Notes: a model not told the origin generated them from the sequence alone. Shown: positions 1 to 7,166, counted from the first letter of the stretch. The stretch: 12,429 nt of DNA from CAKUFA01 sp963656345 (GCA_963656345.1 CAVKHY010000074.1:1-12429); one strand, 5' to 3'. A program made the numbers and translations.

Positions 1-54
1 TACCGGGCGGATTCGGGTCTTTCACCCTTTAGAAACGGGCGCCGCCGGGCGCAC
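1..54 (-). mobile_element. 5' end of a group II intron (partial, runs off the left edge)
   Basis: Read on the minus strand, position 54 begins GTGCG, the consensus 5' end of bacterial group II introns. GC-rich domain I sequence follows, including GGGTGAAAGACCC, which resembles the conserved G-rich/GGTGAAAGTCC segment near the 5' end of many Bacillota introns. The rest, including any maturase gene, lies outside the window. The 5' exon ends ...CTTTGCTAT at position 55. Only 54 intron bases are present, so the assignment rests on the GTGCG start, the GGTGAAAG-like segment and the matching intron 3' end at the other edge. The preceding exon holds a possible stem-loop (65-99). Class C introns favour such sites, but the class cannot be settled here. 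Confidence 0.6.
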
Positions 55-64
55 ATAGCAAAGT

Positions 65-106
65 TCCGGGTCATACCTGCAATGCCAGCATGATCCGGAG
101 CTTTTT
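65..106 (+). terminator. Possible plus-strand Rho-independent terminator or exon hairpin
   Basis: TCCGGGTCAT (65-74) pairs with ATGATCCGGA (90-99) over 10 positions with one mismatch, enclosing a 15-base loop. GC and then TTTTT (102-106) follow. Read on the plus strand this resembles a terminator for a gene left of the window. Read on the minus strand it is the stem-loop just before the group II intron insertion point. The large loop lowers confidence. Confidence 0.35.
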
Positions 107-111
107 GCATG

Positions 112-141
112 AAAAAGGCAGCATGGTGTTTCCATGCCGCC
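112..141 (-). terminator. Rho-independent terminator of tRNA-Leu
   Basis: On the minus strand GGCGGCATGG (141-132) pairs with CCATGCTGCC (126-117). This gives a 10-bp stem with one G-T pair, closed by the 5-base loop AAACA and followed at once by TTTTT (116-112). It lies 13 bases past the tRNA 3' end in the same direction, a textbook intrinsic terminator. Confidence 0.85.
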
Positions 142-153
142 GTTAAATCAACG

Positions 154-234
154 TGCTGATGGCGGGACTCGAACCCGCACGCCTTTCAGCAAGGGATTTT
201 AAGTCCCTGGTGTCTGCCATTCCACCACATCAGC
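154..234 (-). tRNA. tRNA-Leu, anticodon UAA
   Basis: The cloverleaf can be drawn by hand on the minus strand. The acceptor GCTGATG (234-228) pairs with CATCAGC (161-155), with discriminator A at 154. The anticodon arm is AGGGA-CTTAAAA-TCCCT, with anticodon TAA at 201-199. An extended class II variable arm follows (around TGCTGAAAGGCG), then the T arm GCGGG-TTCGAGT-CCCGC. The long variable arm and the anticodon identify leucine, reading UUA and UUG. The 3' CCA is not encoded: CGT follows the discriminator, so CCA must be added after transcription. It has its own promoter and terminator and is a single-gene unit here. Confidence 0.95.
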
Positions 235-244
235 GCACGAGGGT

Positions 245-273
245 ATTATACCATTTTCCCTGCTATGCGTCAA
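245..273 (-). promoter_or_regulatory. Promoter of tRNA-Leu
   Basis: On the minus strand the -35 box TTGACG (273-268) and the -10 box TATAAT (250-245) are separated by 17 bases. This is a near-consensus sigma-A promoter. Transcription should start near position 238, a few bases before the mature tRNA 5' end at 234. Confidence 0.85.
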
Positions 274-302
274 TGTGCGAACAGCGTGTTGGACGAGGGT
301 GA

Positions 303-404
303 TTTGCGAGAGGGAAGCTTTTGTGTCAAAAGCTCCCCTCTCGTGCTCTCCCCGAAAACCAGCTATGTCAAACAAGCTCCTTCGGAGCGTCCGCAATGAC
401 GCAC
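303..404. repeat. Intergenic palindromic element between the cupin gene and tRNA-Leu
   Basis: Two nested palindromes fill most of this gene-free stretch. The first has 17-base arms at 307-323 and 327-343, with one mismatch and a TGT loop (core AAGCTTTTG-TGT-CAAAAGCT). The second, at about 367-400, contains GCTCC-TTC-GGAGC (376-388) flanked by GTCA and TGAC. Read on the minus strand it begins GTCATTGCGGACGC, a style reminiscent of dispersed GTCATTGCG-type intergenic repeats. No coding potential is evident. A dispersed repeat family is likely but cannot be shown from a single copy. It may also act as the 3' end structure of the lsrR-lsrK-cupin transcript. Confidence 0.5.
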
Positions 405-433
405 CCTTGCATCTGACACAACTGCTTTTCCTG

Positions 434-784
434 TTAGTACGTGTAGTTCTCCACATCCACCTTATCCGGGTTAGTATAGGGGGCAAGGGTAGAAATCATC
501 TTCATGGGCGCATTGGAGTTGTTGATCACATAGTGAATCTCCCCGGGCTCAATGTGAATCATCTGACCGGCACGCAGGTGGTTCACCACCCCATCCACCA
601 CAATGTCTACTTCCCCTTCCAGAATGTAGAAGTTTTCTTCCATCACATTATGGTAATGCGCCTTGAAATCCTGTCCTGCCTGAAACTGCACCAGAGCAAA
701 ATTCATCCGAGGACCCTTCATCAGGTACTTGGGACCGCTGTCGCCAAAGCGATACTCCTTGTCTTCTTCATTCACGATATACAC
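434..784 (-). CDS. Small single-domain cupin protein, third gene of the lsrR-lsrK operon
   Basis: This 116-residue protein is a single conserved beta-barrel cupin with no signal peptide, so it is cytoplasmic. Cupin motif 1 is intact as HYHNVMEENFYILEG (HxH, then E, then G), and motif 2 as GQMIHIEPGEIHYVIN (PxG, then H and N). The usual three His and one Glu metal ligands are therefore all present. The start is GTG at 784: AGAGGAG lies about 9 bases upstream, no in-frame ATG exists, and the nearby ATG at 793 reads only a few codons in another frame. It begins 31 bases after the lsrK stop, so it should be co-transcribed with lsrR and lsrK and controlled with them. Small cupins include sugar and keto-acid isomerases, dioxygenases and ligand-binding proteins, so the exact activity is unknown. 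I infer a role in AI-2 metabolism from position. It could stand in for the missing LsrG. Confidence 0.85.
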   Translation of the reverse strand: MYIVNEEDKEYRFGDSGPKYLMKGPRMNFALVQFQAGQDFKAHYHNVMEENFYILEGEVDIVVDGVVNHLRAGQMIHIEPGEIHYVINNSNAPMKMISTLAPYTNPDKVDVENYTY

Positions 785-815
785 GTTTGCATGCTCCTCT
801 CATCTATGATGTGAC

Positions 816-2378
816 TTAAACGCCGGGTGCCGCCCACATGTGGCGGGTAATCCGATCATCCGCAAGCTGAAGCTCCCGGGCATACATCTTGCGCCAGGTT
901 TCATACAGCTTCATGTACTGGGCATGATGCTCCATATCAGGCTCATACCGCTGCTCAAAATGCACCAGTTCTCTGGCTGCCTTGGAGATATCTGGGAAGA
1001 GTCCCACACCATGACCTGCCATAATTGCGGCGCCCAAGGCCGTAGCTTCCCGCACACTGGGCACATTCACCGGAATACCCAGCACATCGCAAAGAATCCG
1101 ACACCACAGGTCACTCTTGGATGCGCCTCCTGCGAAGACAACCTCCTTAGGAATGTTTCCGGTAGACTCCCGCACCAGCTGCATGTGCCCGTAGGTCACC
1201 ATGGCGGTGTTTTCCATAATGGCACGGTAGAAGGTGTAGCGGTTGAACTTATCCGGATCAAAGTCAAAATTGATGAACATGGGGCTGGCATGCCGCCAGG
1301 CAATGTAGTTCATCACGTCAGAGAAGGCGCACATCATACCGTAACAGCCCACGGGGATGTCCTTGGCCTTTTCGTTCATCAGGTCATAAGCATCCCGTCC
1401 GGTCGTTTTCGCCAGCTCCTTTTCCCCCTGGCAGAAGGCATCCCGATACCAGCGCATCACCATGCCCGGCTTGAAGGCCAAGGCTTCATATTGCCAAATG
1501 CCCGGTACGCTGTGGCAATTCACGCGAACCCGACACTGATCATCGGTTTTTGCCTCATCGGTATTGTATTCATACTGCCAGAAGCTGCCGCCGAAGATGG
1601 CCGCCTGATGGGGATCCACCACCCCGACGCCCACACACCCCAGCTGTGCGTCGCCGCCGCCGGCCACCACAGGAGTGCCTTCCGCAAGGCCAGTATCCTC
1701 TGCCCCCTGCTTGGTAACCTTGGCAATCACTGTGCCGCATTCCGAGATCTTCGGGAAAATGCCGGTCTTCAGTCCGATGGAAGCCGCAATCTGGTCATCC
1801 CAGTTTCTTTCTTCCAAATTGAAGATGCCCGTGGTGCAGGCATTGGAGGGTTCCGAGGAGAACACCCCGGTCATCTTGTAGATCAGCCAGTCGTTGAACA
1901 TGGTGCAGACGGCCATCTTCTCATAGACGTCCGGCATGTTGTTCTTCACCCAAAGGAGCCGGGGCAGAGCGCCCAGGGCATAGGTCTGGCCGGATTCCTT
2001 GTAGAAGCGCTTCTCCAGCTCCGGATCCATGTGCACCAACTGGGCTACTTCCCGGTCGCTGCGGGCGTCCACGTTGGCGCATGCCCAAATTTCCTGCCCG
2101 GCTTTGTCGTAGAGCACAATGCCCTCCCGCATGCAGGTCGTGGATACCGCCGCAATGTCTTTGGGGTCTACCCCCGTCTGTTCGATCACACCCCGAATGC
2201 ACTGGCGGGCAAGATCCCAGTTGTGCACCCAGTCAAAGTCCATGCTGCCGGGATACCGGGGATCCTCCTTGTGGGTCCATTCCTGCTGAACACAGCCAAG
2301 CTGCTGACCGTCCAGGCCGAACAGTACAGCCCGGACGCTGCCCGTGCCTGCATCCACGGCCATGAGGGTTTTTGCCAT
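816..2378 (-). CDS. lsrK: Autoinducer-2 kinase LsrK (FGGY family)
   Basis: This 520-residue cytoplasmic kinase transfers phosphate from ATP to the open form of AI-2 (DPD). The product traps the signal in the cell and is the LsrR inducer. It shows the FGGY N-terminal phosphate-binding motif DAGTG (residues 9-13) and the GGGDAQLGC segment with the likely catalytic Asp243. Near the C-terminus it has VFAGGASKSDLW and EATALGAAIMAG. Stretches shared with enterobacterial LsrK, as I recall that protein, include MREGIVLY, WACANVDAR, PRLLW and MRWYRDAFC. Length is close to the family's ~530. The start at 2378 is preferred over the longer frame open from 2429 because AAAGG lies 9 bases upstream; ATG at 2387 directly abuts that site. 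It follows lsrR by 47 bases, with a candidate operator in the gap, and precedes the cupin gene. Confidence 0.95.
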   Translation of the reverse strand: MAKTLMAVDAGTGSVRAVLFGLDGQQLGCVQQEWTHKEDPRYPGSMDFDWVHNWDLARQCIRGVIEQTGVDPKDIAAVSTTCMREGIVLYDKAGQEIWACANVDARSDREVAQLVHMDPELEKRFYKESGQTYALGALPRLLWVKNNMPDVYEKMAVCTMFNDWLIYKMTGVFSSEPSNACTTGIFNLEERNWDDQIAASIGLKTGIFPKISECGTVIAKVTKQGAEDTGLAEGTPVVAGGGDAQLGCVGVGVVDPHQAAIFGGSFWQYEYNTDEAKTDDQCRVRVNCHSVPGIWQYEALAFKPGMVMRWYRDAFCQGEKELAKTTGRDAYDLMNEKAKDIPVGCYGMMCAFSDVMNYIAWRHASPMFINFDFDPDKFNRYTFYRAIMENTAMVTYGHMQLVRESTGNIPKEVVFAGGASKSDLWCRILCDVLGIPVNVPSVREATALGAAIMAGHGVGLFPDISKAARELVHFEQRYEPDMEHHAQYMKLYETWRKMYARELQLADDRITRHMWAAPGV

Positions 2379-2404
2379 TGCAACCATCCTTTCTTTGTTT
2401 TTAC

Positions 2405-2418
2405 TAAACAAATGTTCA
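2405..2418. promoter_or_regulatory. Candidate LsrR operator in the lsrR-lsrK gap
   Basis: TAAACAAATGTTCA is a near-palindrome with half-sites TAAACA and TGTTCA two bases apart. It shares its first 12 bases with the stronger site at 3392-3405. It lies between the lsrR stop and the lsrK ribosome site, so it could tune lsrK separately. No clear promoter is visible next to it. Confidence 0.45.
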
Positions 2419-2425
2419 AGGACAA

Positions 2426-3352
2426 TCAATCGTCCTTTAGAAGCAAAGCTGCCGTAGGCTCATCTGTAATGAGCACATCCAAGTATCCGCCCCGCAGTAC
2501 GGCGCGGATCGCCTCCGCCTTATGCCTGCCTGCTGCCAGACCCACCACGTTGCTCATGGTATGGAGCTGCTCCAAGGGTGTGGAAATCAGTCGATCTTCA
2601 ATGTCGCTGGGCACTAAGCGGCCTTCCTTGTCCAGGAAGTGGCAAAGAACATCCCCCACGCTACCGGCCATGCGGAGCCGGAACATTTCGTTCTGGGTCA
2701 TTAGCCCGGTGCGAACCACGGTGGCGGTGTCATGCATGGCGCCAATGCCCACCAAGGTGAAAGAAGACAGCGCCGCCGTGCGGATCACTTCACTGACAGA
2801 GGTTTCCGCCCGCATGGCTGCCGCCATCTCCGGGGAGGAGGCCAGAATGGGCGCAGGAATCAGGCAAAGTCTTGCGTTGAACACATTGCCTCGGCCATTG
2901 GGCAAATAGCAGGAAACGCCCCCGGTCAGAGACACGCAGGTCACCGGCGTCTGCACCATGGTGGCCAAGTGATTCAGCGTCCGCCCCAGCGTATCTCCGT
3001 AGCCCACATTAATGCAGGCATTATCTCCCAGACGATCGCTGACGTACATGGCGCCTGCCCGGGCAATGGACTCGTTGGTCTGCCCTTCCTGCTCCGCTTC
3101 GGGGATAATAAAAACATCCTTTAAGTGGTAGCGTTCCATCAGTGCCCGGCTGCTTTCCATCATGCCAATGCTGTCCGACCGAAGACGGAACTGGATCAAC
3201 CCACTTTGCCGTGCTGCATCCAGCAGCTTGATCACCCGCATGCGGCTGACGCCCAGTCTGTCCGCGATGGCCTGCTGGGTCATGTTTTCGAAATAATAAT
3301 ACCAGGACGCCTTGACCATCAGTGTTTCTTCATATTGCGCCGTTCCGTTCAT
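2426..3352 (-). CDS. lsrR: LsrR-like repressor (SorC/DeoR sugar-binding family)
   Basis: This 308-residue regulator is expected to repress the lsr genes until phospho-AI-2 binds it. The N-terminal helix-turn-helix lies around residues 25-44 (TQQAIADRLGVSRMRVIKLL). A SorC-type sugar-phosphate effector domain follows, with VGYGDTLGRTLNHL, CVSLTGGVSCYL, PAPILAS, LVGIGAM, GSVGDVLCHFLD and, near the C-terminus, GLAAGRHKAEAIRAVLRGGY. The order and motifs match enterobacterial LsrR, as does the length. The start at 3352 is chosen because GGAGG precedes it by 4 bases; the open frame extends nine codons further upstream, without such a site. The gene is divergent from lsrA and heads the lsrR-lsrK-cupin operon. 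A candidate operator at its transcription start suggests autorepression. Confidence 0.93.
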   Translation of the reverse strand: MNGTAQYEETLMVKASWYYYFENMTQQAIADRLGVSRMRVIKLLDAARQSGLIQFRLRSDSIGMMESSRALMERYHLKDVFIIPEAEQEGQTNESIARAGAMYVSDRLGDNACINVGYGDTLGRTLNHLATMVQTPVTCVSLTGGVSCYLPNGRGNVFNARLCLIPAPILASSPEMAAAMRAETSVSEVIRTAALSSFTLVGIGAMHDTATVVRTGLMTQNEMFRLRMAGSVGDVLCHFLDKEGRLVPSDIEDRLISTPLEQLHTMSNVVGLAAGRHKAEAIRAVLRGGYLDVLITDEPTAALLLKDD

Positions 3353-3391
3353 AAAGCCTCCGCTGAAATAAGAAAACAATTATTTTGATAA

Positions 3392-3405
3392 TAAACAAAT
3401 GTTTA
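3392..3405. promoter_or_regulatory. Candidate LsrR operator at the lsrR transcription start
   Basis: TAAACAAATGTTTA is a perfect inverted repeat of TAAACA and TGTTTA with two central bases. It sits immediately downstream of the predicted lsrR start site (near 3406), where a bound repressor would block initiation. The same core recurs at 2405-2418 and, in the opposite strand orientation, at 3564-3577. The protein-site pairing is inferred from position and from the dyad form usual for SorC/DeoR regulators. Confidence 0.6.
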
Positions 3406-3412
3406 CGCCAAT

Positions 3413-3441
3413 AATATAGCACCGAATGTCCAAGATGTCAA
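3413..3441 (-). promoter_or_regulatory. Promoter of the lsrR-lsrK-cupin operon
   Basis: On the minus strand a perfect -35 box TTGACA (3441-3436) is followed after 17 bases by the -10 box TATATT (3418-3413), five of six consensus. Initiation is expected near 3406, giving a leader of about 54 bases before the lsrR ATG at 3352. Confidence 0.8.
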
Positions 3442-3510
3442 TTCCTTTAGAAAAATATCACGAATTCGACAAGCTTAAATCATTGAAAACCAAAAAAGAT
3501 GAAAAAAGTG

Positions 3511-3539
3511 TTGACAGTGTGCACAATGTGCTCTATAAT
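3511..3539 (+). promoter_or_regulatory. Promoter of the lsrACDBF operon
   Basis: TTGACA (3511-3516), a 17-base spacer and TATAAT (3534-3539) form a full-consensus sigma-A promoter. Its start site near 3546 gives a leader of about 55 bases before lsrA. The spacer holds the 8-base palindrome TGTGCACA (3518-3525), possibly a second regulator site. No CRP-like TGTGA-N6-TCACA site is visible. Such a strong promoter implies control mainly by repression. Confidence 0.88.
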
Positions 3540-3563
3540 GACATCAGTGAAATGTGCAGGATA

Positions 3564-3577
3564 AAAACATTTGTAAC
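3564..3577. promoter_or_regulatory. Candidate LsrR operator in the lsrA leader
   Basis: AAAACATTTGTAAC matches the reverse complement of the 3392-3405 site at 10 of 14 positions and keeps the whole ACATTTGT core. It lies about 18-31 bases after the predicted lsrA start site, a typical roadblock or initiation-blocking position. The outer half-site is degenerate, so it is weaker than the other two copies. Confidence 0.45.
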
Positions 3578-3600
3578 AGCAAGTACAGGAGCTGGGAGTT

Positions 3601-5127
3601 ATGACCATGAAAACGACGGCAGCACCGAGACTCCAGGTCAAAGGCATTCGAAAGGCTTTCGGGCAGAATGTGGTGCTGAAAGGGATCGATCTTAGCGTAG
3701 ATGCAGGGGAGGTTGTGGCCCTCATCGGCGGCAACGGTGCCGGCAAGTCCACCCTGATGAAGATCATCATGGGCATTTATACCTGTGATGAAGGGGAGAT
3801 TCTGTTGGATGGTCAGCCTGTCAAGCTGGGCAAAGCTTCTGCTTCCCTGGCGCACGGCATTTATCTGGTGCCCCAGGAACCTATGCTTTTCCCCAACATG
3901 ACGGTGCTGGAAAACATCCTCATGGGCTTTAGCGAGCGGGAAGCCGACCTCAAAAAACGTCTGGTTGACTGCATGGCGGAGCTGAACTTCACCCTGAACC
4001 TGCAGCGGAAGGCTAACACCCTTTCTATTGCAGAACAACAGATGGTGGAGCTGCTCCGGGGCATGATGCGGAATGCCCGGATCCTGATTCTTGACGAGCC
4101 CACCAGTTCCCTGACCTTCAACGAAGTGCAGGCACTGTTTAAGACGGTGGAAGACCTGAAGAAGAAGGGCATTGCCATCATCTACATCACCCACCGGCTG
4201 ACGGAGGTCTTCGAAATTGCCACCAAGGTCGCCATTATGCGGGACGGCGTGATCACCCTGGAAGGAGCCGTAAAGGACTTCACAAAGGAAATGTTGATCC
4301 GTGGCCTGCTGCCCAATGGCACGGAAGAAACCTGTGCCAAAGAAGAGCAGTATGCGCCCTTGGACTACAGTCACTTAAAGCCTGTACTGGAAGTGAAAGA
4401 CTTCAGCGGTTACGGTTTTGCCCACTGCACCTTTGACCTGTATCCCGGAGAGATCCTCGGCATCGCAGGTGTGGTAGGCGCAGGGCGGACAGAACTGATC
4501 AGCACCATCTTCGGCAGAGACAAGACCCTGGGCGGACAGGTGCTGCTGGACGGGAAGGACATTACCGGCCTTCCCACCAAGCAGATTCTCCGTGCCGGCA
4601 TCAACTTCGTGCCGGAAGATCGGCATTATCACGGCATCTTCAAAATCCGCTCCATTTCCTCCAATACCACCTCCGCCTTGCTGAATGACGAAGAGGTGGG
4701 CAAGGTGAACATGAACAACCGGAAACAGCGGGAAATCGCCGACAAGTACGCCCAGGAATTCCGTACGAAAATCGTATCCCTGGACGACCTGATCGGCAGC
4801 CTGTCCGGTGGCAACCAGCAGAAGGTGGTTATCGCCCGGGCACTGTCCACCCACCCCAAGGTGGTCATTCTGGATGAGCCTACCCGGGGCATTGACGCTG
4901 CTGCCCGTGGGGATGTGTACAACATCATCCGTCAGCTGAAGGAAGCGGGAGTCGCCGTGCTGATGGTCTCCTCGGATATGGAAGAGGTTGTGGAGCTGGC
5001 TGACCGTGCCATTACGGTATTCCAGGGGCGCATTAACGGCGAGTTCAGCCGTGATGAAATCACCCAGGATACTTTGACCAGTGCCGCCTTTGGCATTGTT
5101 CATGAAAGGAAGGTGTCCGGGGAATGA
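3601..5127 (+). CDS. lsrA: AI-2 ABC importer ATP-binding protein LsrA
   Basis: This 508-residue protein is a fused double ATPase of the ribose-type (CUT2) importer class and powers uptake through LsrC and LsrD. The first domain has Walker A GGNGAGKST (residues 43-51), a degenerate signature LSIAEQQ (141-147) and Walker B ILILDEPTS (Asp165, Glu166). The second has the usual degenerate Walker A GVVGAGRTE (290-298), an intact signature LSGGNQQ (401-407) and Walker B VVILDEPTRGID (421-432). An asymmetric pair like this is normal for the class. AGGAG lies 9 bases before ATG 3601; an ATG at 3607 is also served by GGGAG, so the first two residues are uncertain. The stop overlaps the lsrC start by four bases (ATGA), showing translational coupling. 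The assignment to AI-2 rather than another sugar comes from lsrK and lsrF in the cluster. Confidence 0.93.
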   Translation: MTMKTTAAPRLQVKGIRKAFGQNVVLKGIDLSVDAGEVVALIGGNGAGKSTLMKIIMGIYTCDEGEILLDGQPVKLGKASASLAHGIYLVPQEPMLFPNMTVLENILMGFSEREADLKKRLVDCMAELNFTLNLQRKANTLSIAEQQMVELLRGMMRNARILILDEPTSSLTFNEVQALFKTVEDLKKKGIAIIYITHRLTEVFEIATKVAIMRDGVITLEGAVKDFTKEMLIRGLLPNGTEETCAKEEQYAPLDYSHLKPVLEVKDFSGYGFAHCTFDLYPGEILGIAGVVGAGRTELISTIFGRDKTLGGQVLLDGKDITGLPTKQILRAGINFVPEDRHYHGIFKIRSISSNTTSALLNDEEVGKVNMNNRKQREIADKYAQEFRTKIVSLDDLIGSLSGGNQQKVVIARALSTHPKVVILDEPTRGIDAAARGDVYNIIRQLKEAGVAVLMVSSDMEEVVELADRAITVFQGRINGEFSRDEITQDTLTSAAFGIVHERKVSGE

Positions 5128-6131
5128 AACATCTGCTGAAGGCTCGCTGGATGTCCAGTTTGATTTTCCTGATTGTCCTGTTTGCTATTACGGGCATCAT
5201 CGCCCCCAGCTTTCTGGACTACACCAACATCATCAACTGCTTTAACACCGCCACCATGTATACCTTGCTGGCAGTCGGCATCGCCTTCGTCATTATGACG
5301 GGGGAGATCGATGTCTCCATCGGTGCCACCCTGGGCTTGACTGCCGGCATGACCGGCCTGATTGCCCAGCAGGGCGGCAGTATCCCGAAGATGCTGGCTG
5401 TTGTACTGCTGACAGGCGCAGTGATCGGGCTGGTGAACGGACTTGGCGTCGCTTACTTCGGCGTCCCGTCCCTGATCTTTACCCTTGGCACCAACAGCGT
5501 GATCCGCGGTCTGATTTACCTGATGTCCGACGGACGGACGGTGGAAAACTTCGGCGGCATCTTTGCCGGACTGAACGGCATGACGGTTTTCGCCGGCATC
5601 TCCGTTTACTACGCCATCGCCTTGGTGTTGGTTGCTGTGGCGCACATTGTACTAACCAAGACGAGGAAGGGCAAATACTTCATCGCCGTAGGCGACAACG
5701 CCGGTGGTGCTAACCTGGTCGGCATTTCCGTGTTCGGCACGAAGGTATTGGCCTATGTGCTGTGCGGGCTGTTCGCCGGCATGGGCGGCTTCGTCTTCGC
5801 TTCCAAGTATGGTCAGGTCATGACGGTGGCCGGCAACGGTTATGAAATGACTGCCATTGCAGCTTGTGTGCTGGGCGGCATCTCCCTTTCCGGCGGCATG
5901 GGCAACATGGTGGGTGCGGCCATCGGCGCCGTGATTATGTCCTCCATCAGCCGGCTGTTGGTATTCATCGGCTTGCCTTCCACCTATAATAACACCATTA
6001 CTGGCGTGATGCTGATCGTCATCGTTGTGGTGGACGCATTGGCACAGCGGCGTTCCATTGAGACCACCAGAAGAAAGCGCCTTCTTTCCAGAACGGCCGA
6101 ACCTATGCCGGAAGGAGGCACAAAGGCATGA
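5124..6131 (+). CDS. lsrC: AI-2 ABC importer permease LsrC
   Basis: This 335-residue inner-membrane permease forms half of the transport channel, with LsrD as partner. It consists mostly of hydrophobic helices. It carries the CUT2 permease motif GEIDVSIGATLGL near residues 55-67 and the conserved late segment EMTAIAACVLGGISLSGG. The latter is nearly identical to the E. coli LsrC segment EMKAIAACVLGGISLLGG as I recall it. Length fits the family (about 340). It starts within the lsrA stop codon and ends within the lsrD start codon (ATGA overlaps at both ends), so the three genes should be made in fixed proportion. Confidence 0.92.
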   Translation: MKHLLKARWMSSLIFLIVLFAITGIIAPSFLDYTNIINCFNTATMYTLLAVGIAFVIMTGEIDVSIGATLGLTAGMTGLIAQQGGSIPKMLAVVLLTGAVIGLVNGLGVAYFGVPSLIFTLGTNSVIRGLIYLMSDGRTVENFGGIFAGLNGMTVFAGISVYYAIALVLVAVAHIVLTKTRKGKYFIAVGDNAGGANLVGISVFGTKVLAYVLCGLFAGMGGFVFASKYGQVMTVAGNGYEMTAIAACVLGGISLSGGMGNMVGAAIGAVIMSSISRLLVFIGLPSTYNNTITGVMLIVIVVVDALAQRRSIETTRRKRLLSRTAEPMPEGGTKA

Positions 6132-7150
6132 AGAACATGCTGAAGAAGGTTTTCAAACATTGGGAAGTTTTCCTGGTGGTTTTCCTGGTGCTGGAGTTCG
6201 TGGTCTTCGGAACGGCAAACCCCAAGTTCCTTCGTTCCAAGTCGATTATGAACAGCATCGTCAACTACATCAGCGTATGCATCATTTCCCTGTTTGTTAC
6301 CATGGTGATGATTACGGGCGGCATTGATATTCAGGCGCCCTCCATCATCGGTTTAACCAGCATCATCATCGGCGTGCTCTGGAGCGACGCCGGGCTGAAC
6401 ATTTGGCTGTCTGTTGCCATTGCCCTTGTGGCCGCTACGATGTGCGGCGCCCTTTCCGGCTTCTTCATCGCCTACTGCGGTGTACAACCCATGGTAGTGA
6501 CGCTGGGCGGCAGCTTCCTCTATTCAGGTATTGCCCTGATGATCTCCGGCATGTCTGCCACACCTGCGTATCAGGGCATCAGCGGTTTCCCGGGGAAGAA
6601 CGAAGCAGGGGATTATATCTCCTTCCGTTTCCTAGGCAAGGGCGACCTGTTCGGTATCCCCACCCAGATCATCATCTACGTTGTGCTGATTCTCTTGTGC
6701 GCGTGGATTCTCCACCGCACCAAGTACGGCGAGCGGCTGTTCCTCATCGGCGTGAACCAGCAGGCTTCCGAGTATTCCGGCATCAACACCCGGGCAACCA
6801 TCATGAGCACCTACATACTCTCTGCCCTCAGCGCCGGCTTGGCTGGTGTGCTGGTCACCTCCAATGTGAACTCCGCCAAGTATGACCTGGGCTCCGGCTA
6901 CACGCTGGCCATCATCACCGCTGTGGTGCTGGGGGGCACCCTGAATACCGGCGGCAAGGGCAGCATCCTCGGCACGGTGCTTGCATCCCTCATCATTTGC
7001 TTCCTGCGCTACGGTCTGCCCCTGTGCTTCGGGGTCAGCACCCAGAACCTGGACCTGCCCATCGGCATTATTCTGGTGCTGGTGGTGGTGGGGCGTGAGA
7101 TCGCCGGTCAGCATATGCTGTCAAGCTTGTTCCGCAGGTTCAAGAAATGA
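6128..7150 (+). CDS. lsrD: AI-2 ABC importer permease LsrD
   Basis: The 340-residue second permease subunit is a polytopic membrane protein pairing with LsrC. LsrD-like features are the N-terminal FVVFGTANPKFL, TGGIDIQAPSIIGL (cf. SGGIDISFGSTIGL in E. coli), QPMVVTLGGSFLYSGIAL, ISGMSATPAYQGISGFPG and AIITAVVLGGTLNTGGKGS. The order and spacing follow enterobacterial LsrD closely. Its ATG overlaps the lsrC stop by four bases. An intercistronic hairpin follows before lsrB. Confidence 0.92.
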   Translation: MKNMLKKVFKHWEVFLVVFLVLEFVVFGTANPKFLRSKSIMNSIVNYISVCIISLFVTMVMITGGIDIQAPSIIGLTSIIIGVLWSDAGLNIWLSVAIALVAATMCGALSGFFIAYCGVQPMVVTLGGSFLYSGIALMISGMSATPAYQGISGFPGKNEAGDYISFRFLGKGDLFGIPTQIIIYVVLILLCAWILHRTKYGERLFLIGVNQQASEYSGINTRATIMSTYILSALSAGLAGVLVTSNVNSAKYDLGSGYTLAIITAVVLGGTLNTGGKGSILGTVLASLIICFLRYGLPLCFGVSTQNLDLPIGIILVLVVVGREIAGQHMLSSLFRRFKK

Positions 7151-7166
7151 TTCTCTCGCATTTCGG

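Noticed and set aside
2418..2437. Inverted repeat AAGGAC-N8-GTCCTT at the lsrR stop
   Set aside because: The stem is only 6 bp, overlaps the lsrR stop and has no U tract. It is too weak to call a terminator inside an operon.
840..2909. Very long plus-strand open frame (689 codons) opposite lsrK and lsrR
   Set aside because: The translation is Pro/His/Gly/Arg rich without family motifs and crosses the lsrK-lsrR junction. The opposite strand encodes two well-recognised proteins. It is a codon-bias shadow.
3546..3600. Riboswitch or leader peptide in the lsrA 5' region
   Set aside because: The leader is only about 55 bases, with no strong stem or small coding frame with a ribosome site. The operator-like dyad explains its conserved-looking part.
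3544..4374. Minus-strand open frame opposite lsrA
   Set aside because: It is composed of the antisense of a conserved ATPase, is rich in His and Gln, and shows no motif or ribosome site. Similar antisense frames opposite lsrA, lsrC, lsrD, lsrB and the AEC gene were rejected on the same grounds.
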